A DNA stretch of 64,000 nucleotides from Lamellibrachia columna (taxonomy: Eukaryota; Annelida; Polychaeta; Sabellida; Siboglinidae). Every line of letters starts with the position of its first letter. The stretch's first letter is position 1. Below the pieces are notes generated by a model, which was given only the letters and a program-made list of their open reading frames with translations, was not told the DNA's origin and ran no database searches. The translations under genes and the position numbers were made by a program. This document shows, in pieces, positions 39,501 to 51,500 of this stretch. The stretch covers positions 982,001-1,046,000 of the forward strand of contig OY759267.1 in the NCBI GenBank assembly GCA_963662155.1, in the 5' to 3' direction.

Positions 39501-42500
39501 TTTCTAGTTTGAAACCTCCCCATCTACTACAACACGCTGTCTTCTATCAGTCAGCCATTTTCTATCCAGTCGATTATTTCATCCCTGATACCATGGGCTT
39601 TTAATTTAAGTAGTAATCTTTGATGTGGCACTTTGTCAAGCTTTCTGAAAGTCTAAGTAGATAATATCTACTGGTGATCCCTCGTCTATCCACTTAGTGA
39701 TTTCTTCCAAAAAACATAACATATTTCTTAAGCATAATCTCGCTTTTATGAATCCATGTTGAGATGGATTTAATAATATATTCCTAACAAGGAAGTCCAC
39801 CATATGGTCTTTGATTAACCTTTCTAATAATTTATAAATCACTGATGTTAAACTCACTGATGTTATTCAAAGTGTGCAATTTAGAGCACACTCATTAGAG
39901 CACACTCATTAGAGCACACTCATTAGAGCACACTCATTAGAGCACACATTTTAGAGCACAGTCATTAGAGCACACTCATTAGAACACACTCATTAGAGCA
40001 CTCATTAGAGCACATTCATTAGAGCACACTCATTAGAGCACACTCATTAGAGCACATTCATTAGAGCACACATTTTAGAGCAGTCATTAGAGCACACTCA
40101 TTAGAGCACACATTTTAGAGCACAGTAATTAGAGCACACTCATTAGAACACTCATTAGAGCACACTCATTAGAGCACAGTAATTAGAGCACACTCATTAG
40201 AACACTCATTAGAGCACACTCATTAGAGCACACATTTTAGAGCACAGTCATTAGAGCACACTCATTAGAACACTAATTAGAGCACACATTTTAGAGCACA
40301 GTCATTAGAGCACACTCATTAGAACACACTCATTAGAGCACACTCATTAGAGCAGTCATTAGAGCACACTCATTAGAGCACACTCATTAGAGCACGCTCA
40401 TTAGAGCACACTCATTAGAGCACACATTTTAGAGCACACTCATTAGAGCACACTCATTAGAGCACACATTTTAGAGCACAGTCATTAGAGCACACTCATT
40501 AGAACACACTCATTAGAGCACATTCATTAGAGCACACTCATTAGAGCACACTCATTAGAGCACACATTTTAGAGCACAGTCATTAGAGCACACTCATTAG
40601 AACACACTCATTAGAGCACTCATTAGAGCACATTCATTAGAGCACACTCATTAGAGCACACTAATTACAGCACACATTCATTAAAAACCAGTCGTCAGTA
40701 CTTACGAGAAAAGTGTGTCTTTGGTGATGGTAGTTTCTGTGCTAGGGGTGTCTATGTAGCCATTCGGAACATCAGGGGCATAACTGGAGATATGAAAATA
40801 AATATACGACCATTTAGAATAACAGGGGCATAACTGGAAATATGAAAATAAACATATGACCACTTGGAATAGCAGGGGCATAACTGGAGATATGAAAATA
40901 AACATGACCATTTGGAATAGCAGGGGCATAACTGGATATATGAAAATAAACATATGATCTTTTGGAATAGCAGGGGCATAACTGGAGATATGAAAATAAA
41001 CATATGACCATTTGGAACAGCAGGAGCATAACTGGAGATATGAAAATAAACATGACCATTTGGAACAGCAGGAGCATAACTGCCAATGAGAAAATAAACA
41101 TCTGACTATTTCAGAAGCAGAGGGATAACAGGAAATTACGAAATAAACAACAGGCTATTTTCAGAGTAGCAGAGGAACTTCATATGAGAAAATTAACATC
41201 TGACCATTTGGAGCAGAGGAGGCTAATGGAAATGAGAACTAACAACTGGTCATTCAAACCAGCAGGGAATACCTGAAATTGAGAAAAATAACGATGTGAC
41301 ATTTGGAACTGCATGGACCCTTGGTTTCCTTGTGACAATCTCACTTACGAGAGACACGTACATACATACATACACATAAATTGTAATGTGTTTTCAAATA
41401 AACTAAGTAGTATTTACGGTAATTGGCCTAATATACATAAGTGTTTACTGTATTTCCCAATATATCATGTAAAATTTACAGTAAGTGGCTTAATTCGTGT
41501 TCAGCAGTTACACTGTTAAGATTGTCTAACACTGGTGGAAATTTGACTTTTATTTACCAGTCTATGTATGTGAAAACTAAATCATCATAAAGCATAATGA
41601 TGCACCGTGCCAGCAATGGCGCCGTGCCAGCAATGGTGCCGTACCAGAAATGGCGCCCTGACTGCAATGGCGCTGTGCCAGCAATGGCGCCGTGACAGCA
41701 ATGGTGCAGTGCCAGCAATGGTGCCATGACAGCAATGGCGCTGTGCCAGCAATGGTGCCGTGACAACAATGGCGCCGTGCCAGCAATGGCCCCGTACCAG
41801 CAATGGCGCCATACCAACAATGGCACCGCACCAGCAATGGTGCCATGACAGCAATGGTGCAGTGCCAGCAATAATGGTGCAGTGCCAGCAATGGTGCCGT
41901 GCCAGCAATGGTGCAGTGCCAGCAATGGTGCCATGACAGCAATGGCGCCGTGCCAGCAATGGTGCCATGACAACAATGGCGCCGTGCCAGCAATGGCGCC
42001 GTACCAGCAATGGCGCCATACCAACAATGGCGCCATACCAACAATGGCGCCGCACCAACAATGGCGCCGCACCAGCAATGGTGCCATGACAGCAATGGCA
42101 CCATGACAGCAATGGCTCAGTGCCAGCAATAATGGTGCCGTGCCAGCAATGGTGCCGTGCCAGCAATGGTGCCGTGCCAGCAATGGTGCCGTGCCAGCAA
42201 TGGTGCCGTGCCAGCAATGGTGCCGTGCCAGCAATGGTGCCATGCCAGCAATGGCGCAATGCCAGCAATGGTGCCGTGCCAGCAATAATGGCGCAATGCC
42301 AGCAATGGTGCCGTGCCAGCAATGGTGCAGTGCCAGCAATGGTGCCGTGACAGCAATGGCGCAGTGCCAGCAATGGTGCCGTGACAGCAATAATGGCGCA
42401 GTGCCAGCAATGGTGTCATGCCAGCAATGGTGCAGTGCCAGCAATGGTGCCGTGACAGCAATGGCTCAGTGCCAGCAATGGTGCCGTGACAGCAATAATG

Positions 42501-45500
42501 GTGCAGTGCCAGCAATGGTGCCGTGCCAGCAATGGCGCAGTGCCAGCAATGGTGCCGTGCCAGCAATAATGGCGCAGTGCCAGCAATGGTGCCGTGCCAG
42601 CAATGGTGCAGTGACAGCAATAATGGCGCCGTGCCAGCAATGGCGACGTGCCAGCAATGGCGCCGTAACAGCAATGTTTTGGCACTGCTGCTCCTTAGTG
42701 TACTACAATACTAACAGGCTAACAAAGAACCCAAAATACATAACCCCAAATACCTCTATTCTTTATGGCAAACCATACGGTATCTCACCCATAATTACAG
42801 TCGTCAAAGTCATCAAGTCCCATCAAACCATAATCCGTCTCTGACACGTCATCTTCATTTGTGTCACCACGAAACTCTCCCAGTGACATAGTGACTTTGG
42901 ATGTTTTGAATCCCCCTTTCTTCCTCTTGTTCTTGGGTTTGTGGGTCGTCTTTGAACCCTAGTAGAAGCAGCAGCATCCTGGGTAGTACACTGTCATCAC
43001 TGCCAGTGTGAGATAACATTTTCAAACCCTTAAATCCTCACCCTTGGCTGTATATTTCATATGAAATAAACAGCCCCAGGTGTGGACTTCATAGTGGAAT
43101 ATTCACCTCCTCTGTTAAATGGGCACCCCTTCATCTCATGTCATAGATTTTTTATTAATTGGTTAAACAACTTGTGTTTCAATTAAGCATTCTGAGTCTG
43201 TAACATTTCCAACACCTCTAAATTAACAGTAAAATGGACAGTGCAATCAGTTCCATATCAATTATAACATTTGACTAAAATGAGGCCCAATTTCTTGGCC
43301 TCAGGTAAGTACAAACCAGAATATATTGGAAAGTTATTTTTTTCCTGAATGGTTTCGTAATTTGCACTAACACTTGGCTCATTTGATATTGGAGCATAAT
43401 TAATTAATTAGTAATTATCTGGTAGCAGCGAAACATTTGTTTAGTTTTGTTATCAGATATTGGACCTGTCATTGTTGAGAAACTGTGGAAAAAATCATGA
43501 ACATTGCAAGTGAGAGTGCCCAGTCTTACCACAAACAAGTCTGCCTCGTCCCCTCCGTCTCCCCCCGGGCCGTGGTGTAATACTGCCACAATCGCCTTGG
43601 GTCCATTGCTTGTGTTGGCTCCATCACCTGATGCACTCACAGCTACACACACAGAATGACATTTTATGGTCCATTGTTTGTGTTGGCTCCATCACCTGAT
43701 GCACTCACAGCTACACACACAGAATGACATTTTATGGTCCATTGCTTGTGTTGGCTCCATCACCTGATGCACTCACAGCTACACACACAGAATGACATTT
43801 TATGGTCCATTGCTTGTGTTGGCTCCATCACCTGATGCACTCACAGCTACACACACATAATGACATTTTATGGTCCATTGCTTGTGTTGGCTCCATCACC
43901 TGATGCACTCACAGCTACACACACATAATGACATTTTATGGTCCATTGCTTGTGTTGGCTCCATCACCTGATGCACTCACAGCTACACACACAGAATGAC
44001 ATTTTATGGTCCATTGCTTGTGTTGGCTCCATCACCTGATGCACTCACAGCTACACACACAGAATGACATTTTATGGTCCATTGCTTGTGTTGGCTCCAT
44101 CACCTGATGCACTCACAGCTACACACACAGAATGACATTTTATGGTCCATTGCTTGTGTTGGCTCCATCACCTGATGCACTCACAGCTACACACACAGAA
44201 TGACATTTTATGGTCCATTGTTTGTGTTGGCTCCATCACCTGATGCACTCACAGCTACACACACAGAATGACATTTTATGGTCCATTGTTTGTGTTGGCT
44301 CCATCACCTGATGCACTCACAGCTACACACACAGAATGACATTTTATGATCCATTGTTTGTGTTGGCTCCATCACCTGATGCACTCACAGCTACACACAC
44401 AGAATGACATTTTATGGTCCATTGTTTGTGTTGGCTCCATCACCTGATGCACTCACAGCTACACACACAGAATGACATTTTATGGCACATCTTTAGCATC
44501 TCAACCACCAATACCTGGTATTTCTGGATACAACAAACAACTCTCTCCAAGTGTTATTTTATTGTTTACACATGGGTGAAAATATCATGTTTTCAACAAG
44601 GGTTAAAATATGATTTTGTTTGATAGGTAGAATTTTGTACCAAAACCAAATTGTTCACAAAATCTGATACAAGTTAAAAACATTTCACAATGTTCACTAC
44701 AACATTTATCCATTGTAACAAACACCTAGACGGACGGACGGACGGACGGACGGACGGACGGACGGACGGACGGAAGGACTAAATAACACAAAAATATGTG
44801 CTGTAAACTTAGACTATTACAAGACATGGCAGTTACCTGTTTGAGGATGGACCAAATCAGCACTTTTACTTTCCATCTCCCTGTTATCTTTGACTGTCTT
44901 GTCTTCCGTCACGACTGGGTTCTCCCGTTCCTCCCTGGCCTCCTGCTTCCTTTGCCGCCTCATGGCCAGTTTTTCCATCTTCCGAGCAATCTTTCTCTGA
45001 CTGGAAGTTAAAGTACATAAGTGTCATGGACGGTTATAGAATTTCTGCAGGCAATAGTTGGCATTCATAGTTGTGGACAGTTATATAATTCCAGCAGTCC
45101 ATAGTTGGCATTCATAGTTGTGAACAGTTATATAATTCCGGCAGTCCACAGTTGGCATTCATAGTTGAGGGCATTTTTTTGCCTATTTTAGATAATACTT
45201 GAGCAAGGATTTTTCAAAGAAAATGTCACGACTTCTGTATGGACTCAACCATTACCATTTGTTGTATTCCAATAAAAAATATATCACTGAAAAAGCCATT
45301 ACGTCATGTGTTTATGTGCCAAGTTTCAGTTCCATAACTTTATTATTATGAATTTTAAAGGTTTTTATAAAAGCCTATCTAACCTGCGTTCGGCAGGTCT
45401 GAGGCCCGTCAAAAACGACTCGCTATGATTTTGGCAATGCAACAAAATTTCTCGTAATCATGCTTCGTTCTAAAGCTTGGCGCAAAATATATAAGTTTTA

Positions 45501-48500
45501 ATTTGTGGGTGTGCCTGCCGTGAAAGTCGACAGAAAATATTCGCGATTGTCTTCATTGCGTATGTGATCCAATAAATGTTATTTTCATCTGACTTGTTTT
45601 ATCTGTACAAGTATTTATAGATAATGATACATAACAATGTTGACTAGAATGTTGACTAGAATGACTCCACAAATGATCAACACTAATAGCCACGTTTACG
45701 TGGTGCCCGTGGTGGCGCTTGGACTAGCCTATTATTATCTAGAGGGGTCTATCTATCTTAGTAAACTATAATACTAACAGTTCAGTTTTCTTAGTATGTT
45801 TGTTGATTGCTCTCAGTGTTATTTTGAATTGCAATTTGACAAGTTTGAGTTGATTTTAACTTTGGATTTGATACCAGAGTATCCTCTGGTTAGATTGCTG
45901 GTGTAAATACAATGTCACTAAAAATCAAATAAAAAAATTCCATTTAACAGAATAAAACTTGTTTTATTGACCATATATGTGATGCAGCGTGCCAAAACCA
46001 GGTGCTTTTCGCAAGGTTCTGTTCGGTGCAGGAGCCTAACATGCATAGGTTAATGACAGAATTGATCAGCAAAATCATCCATCTTTCTATACATCCATTT
46101 ATGGCTGAAAGACTGTTCAGACAAGTAATATTTAGCACTTTATGAAAGCCCCTGATTAGTGTTGAGGTTTAGAAGTCTGAAACAAAGCCATTTTTACGCG
46201 TTTTTGATCAACTCTCTTCGTGTGCGTACAAATGGGAAACCCCATATGTTATAAATGACTGGAAAGCTTATGACATCATAACATGGGTCATTGGAAGTTT
46301 CTTACTCTAAACCAATGAAACAGCTCCTACTTAACAGAGTTCATCCAACAACAAAGTGATGTTGTTGCTATGGAAGTTGCGGAGCGCTAACTGATTGGCC
46401 GAAAACATAAGCGCGCATGTGCAGTTACCGAGTTTACATTACGTTCATCATTGTTTGCCATTTTCGCTCACTGTTATCGTTCAACAGTTTATATGATGGC
46501 ATCGAAAGAAGCTTATTTAGCTACTGAGCCAGATCATGTGAGGGGATGTAATCTGGATGACAGCAATTTAGCTGCCCTGATTGTGAATTACTTCGCTCTG
46601 GACGATTCAGAAGCGAGTTCCGATGATGGAGATGCTGGTAAGTCTGTGTTTTGTTGACGTATGAAGTTACTGACAGTGTCAGGTTGACAGGTCCTGTGTA
46701 CACAAAATAATCAAGTTAATCTGCACTTGCAGGACTAAGCATCGACAAGAAAAGGCGTAGTCGACTGTGCTAGGGGGTAAGCCAAGGCCAAGTCCAATAC
46801 TGACTGCCTAAACAAAGATATTCAGTATTAACAGGGTATACATTATTTTGAGAACATTCACTCAGCTTACATATTACATAGTTTATTTAACTTAAAGCTG
46901 AGCTAGTAAAGGGTCCCACTTCCATGCCTATTTTATGACCAATTATAACAAATGACCCCACTGGCATTTATTTTTAGGATTCGTTATTTTTACATAAGTC
47001 ATAACCAAATCTAAATGGCACAGTTCATTCAATGACAGAATGTGACAATGACTGGGAGGAAGGAGATGCTCTGGCGAGTGCATCCACATCTGCTGTCACC
47101 AGTTGAGGCTCCAGGACGACAACGACAATGACACAGGTGAGCATCACTCCGGTGTCACTGCTGTCCTTATCAAAGCCCAACAGGTGTTTAACTTTGTGGA
47201 AGTGCCATGGAAGCAAAATTTCACAACATTTGGAGCATTATAAATACATGGTTACTATGGGAAAAGCAATTTTGCAATGCCGCTTTTTTAAAGCTGATTT
47301 TCTCGGAACTGTTATTCCATGAACGCGTACACTTCAAGTAGTATATATTGGCCCAGGAGTAAAATGCACTGTTCATCTTGGTGTCATTTTAAAGCTATTC
47401 CTCTATTTGAATCTGTAATAAAATGATCTTCCATTTGTCCACATTTGTATTTGTCTGAATGCCATTTTTTTAAATGATCTGTCCCCTGCATATCTAAAAT
47501 GTTAGAAATCACACATTTCGCTATTTTTCAAAGTAATATATCTCAAAATCTGTGCAACCCACCCTAAGATATTTTGTGTACAGACTACTCCTGAGTACCC
47601 GTCTCCGTGAATATTGAACATGATGCTGTTTGACACGTAAATTAAAGAGTTATGTTATGCTGAATATCATGTTTTTTTCTGAAATCCTTGCCCAAGCCTA
47701 TTTTAGGCAATATTTAATGACATGCAAAAGATTGATTAGAACACTTCAACTTTCATTAATCTTCAGAAACATTTGTATACATTGGTAGGTGATTTTCATC
47801 AGGGAATCCATCCATCCATCCATCTAGGTTGGACAAATACCAAGACAATAATGATGGCTGTGGCTACATATTGCTGCCCTGCACCCTTCTACTGCATCAA
47901 TGATGACTTCACTATTGTTCTAAGAATGTGTTTGTAACATGCACTATATAAAAACAAACTTCTCCTTATACCTTGACGGCTTCATTTTAACAAACTTCTC
48001 CTTATACCTTGACGGCTTCATCTTAACAAACTTCTCCTTATACCTTGACGGCTTCATCTTAACAAACTTCTCCTTATACCTTGACAGCTTCATCTTAACA
48101 AACTTCTCCTCATACCTTGACGGCTTCATCTTAACAAACTTCTCCTTATACCTTGACGGCTTCATCTTAACAAACTTCTCCTCATACCTTGATGGCTTCA
48201 TCTTAACAAACTTCTCCTTATACCTTGACAGCTTCATCTTAACAAACTTCTCCTCATACCTTGACGGCTTCATCTTAACAAACTTCTCCTTATACCTTGA
48301 CGGCTTCATCTTAACAAACTTCTCCTTAAACCTTGACGGCTTCATCTTAACAAACTTCTCCATATACCTTGACAGCTTCATCTTAACAAACTTCTCCTTA
48401 TACCTTGACGGCTTCATCTTAACAAACTTCTCCTTATACCTTGACGGCTTCATCTTAACAAACTTCTCCTTATACCTTGACAGCTTCATCTTAACAAACA

Positions 48501-51500
48501 TCTCCTTATACCTTGACGGCTTCATCTTAACAAACTTCTCCTTATACCTTGACGGCTTCATCTTAACAAACTTCTCCTTATACCTTGACGGCTTCATCTT
48601 AACAAACTTCTCCTTATACCATGACAGCTTCATCTTAACAAACTTCTCCTTATACCTTGACGGCTTCATCTTAACAAACTTCTCCTTATACCTTGACGGC
48701 TTCATCTTAACAAACTTCTCCTTATACCTTGACAGCTTCATCTTAACAAACTTCTCCTTATACCTTGACGGCTTCATCTTAACAAACTTCTCCTTATACC
48801 TTGACGGCTTCATCTTAACAAACTTCTCCTTATACCTTGACGGCTTCATCTTAACAAACTTCTCCTTATACCTTGACGGCTTCATCTTAACAAACTTCTC
48901 CTTATACCTTGACGGCTTCATCTTAACAAACTTCTCCTTATACCTTGACGGCTCCATCTTAACAAACTTCTCCTTATACCTTGACGGCTCCATCTTAACA
49001 AACTTCTCCTTATACCTTGACGGCTTCATCTTAACAAACTTCTCCATATACCTTGACAGCTTCATCTTAACAAACTTCTCCTTATACCTTGACGGCTCCA
49101 TCTTAACAAACTTCTCCTTATACCTTGATAGCTTCATCTTAACAAACTTCTCCTCATACCTTGACAGCTTCATCTTAACAAACTTCTCCTTATACCTTGA
49201 CAGCTTCATCTTAACAAACTTCTCCTTATACCTTGACGGCTTCATCTTAACAAACTTCTCCTTATACCTTGACAGCTTCATCTTAACAAACTTCTCCTTA
49301 TACCTTGACAGCTTCATCTTAACAAACTTCTCCTTATACCTTGACGGCTCCATCTTAACAAACTTCTTATACCTTGACGGTTTCATCTTAACAAACTTCT
49401 CCTTATACCTTGACAGCTTCATCTTAACAAACTTCTCCTTATACCTTGACGGCTCCATCTTAACAAACTTCTTATACCTTGACGGCTTCATCTTAACAAA
49501 CTTCTCCTTATACCTTGACGGCTTCATCTTAACAAACTTCTCCTTATACCTTGACGGCTTCATCTTAACAAACTTCTCCTCATACCTTGATGGCTTCATC
49601 TTAACAAACTTCTCCTTATACCTTGACAGCTTCATCTTAACAAACTTCTCCTCATACCTTGACGGCTTCATCTTAACAAACTTCTCCTTATACCTTGACG
49701 GCTTCATCTTAACAAACTTCTCCTTAAACCTTGACGGCTTCATCTTAACAAACTTCTCCATATACCTTGACAGCTTCATCTTAACAAACTTCTCCTTATA
49801 CCTTGACGGCTTCATCTTAACAAACTTCTCCTTATACCTTGACGGCTTCATCTTAACAAACTTCTCCTTATACCTTGACAGCTTCATCTTAACAAACATC
49901 TCCTTATACCTTGACGGCTTCATCTTAACAAACTTCTCCTTATACCTTGACGGCTTCATCTTAACAAACTTCTCCTTATACCTTGACGGCTTCATCTTAA
50001 CAAACTTCTCCTTATACCTTGACGGCTTCATCTTAACAAACTTCTCCTTATACCTTGACAGCTTCATCTTAACAAACATCTCCTTATACCTTGACGGCTT
50101 CATCTTAACAAACTTCTCCTTATACCTTGACGGCTTCATCTTAACAAACTTCTCCTTATACCTTGACGGCTTCATCTTAACAAACTTCTCCTTATACCAT
50201 GACAGCTTCATCTTAACAAACTTCTCCTTATACCTTGACGGCTTCATCTTAACAAACTTCTCCTTATACCTTGACGGCTTCATCTTAACAAACTTCTCCT
50301 TATACCTTGACAGCTTCATCTTAACAAACTTCTCCTTATACCTTGACGGCTTCATCTTAACAAACTTCTCCTTATACCTTGACGGCTTCATCTTAACAAA
50401 CTTCTCCTTATACCTTGACAGCTTCATCTTAACAAACTTCTCCTTATACCTTGACGGCTTCATCTTAACAAACTTCTCCTTATACCTTGACGGCTTCATC
50501 TTAACAAACTTCTCCTTATACCTTGACGGCTCCATCTTAACAAACTTCTCCTTATACCTTGACGGCTTCATCTTAACAAACTTCTCCATATACCTTGACA
50601 GCTTCATCTTAACAAACTTCTCCTTATACCTTGACGGCTCCATCTTAACAAACTTCTCCTTATACCTTGATAGCTTCATCTTAACAAACTTCTCCTCATA
50701 CCTTGACAGCTTCATCTTAACAAACTTCTCCTTATACCTTGACAGCTTCATCTTAACAAACTTCTCCTTATACCTTGACGGCTTCATCTTAACAAACTTC
50801 TCCTTATACCTTGACAGCTTCATCTTAACAAACTTCTCCTTATACCTTGACAGCTTCATCTTAACAAACTTCTCCTTATACCTTGACGGCTCCATCTTAA
50901 CAAACTTCTTATACCTTGACGGCTTCATCTTAACAAACTTCTCCTTATACCTTGACAGCTTCATCTTAACAAACTTCTCCTTATACCTTGACGGCTCCAT
51001 CTTAACAAACTTCTTATACCTTGACGGCTTCATCTTAACAAACTTCTCCTTATACCTTGACGGCTCCATCTTAACAAACTTCTCCTTATACCTTGATAGC
51101 TTCATCTTAACAAACTTCTCCTCATACCTTGACAGCTTCATCTTAACAAACTTCTCCTTATACCTTGATAGCTTCATCTTAACAAACTTCTCCTCATACC
51201 TTGACGGCTTCATCTTAACAAACTTCTCCTTATACCTTGATGGCTTCATCTTAACAAACTTCTCCTTATACCTTGACAGCTTCATCTTAACAAACTTCTC
51301 CTTATACCTTGACGGCTTCATCTTAACAAACTTCTCCTTATACCTTGACAGCTTCATCTTAACAAACTTCTCCTTACACCTTGACAGCTTCATCTTAACA
51401 AACTTCTCCTTATACCTTGACAGCTTCATCTTAACAAACTTCTCCTCATACCTTGATAGCTTCATCTTAACAAACTTCTCCTTATACCTTGACAGCTTCA

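Noticed and set aside
42828..42829. Earlier donor for exon 11 at GATTATG|gttt
   Set aside because: Leaves one base and puts a stop in exon 12; the donor at 42788 restores phase.
41554..42844. ORFs on both strands across the 17-bp array (CQQWCRASN, HHCWHGTIAGTA)
   Set aside because: Repeat shadows; flanking exons 11 and 12 join without them.
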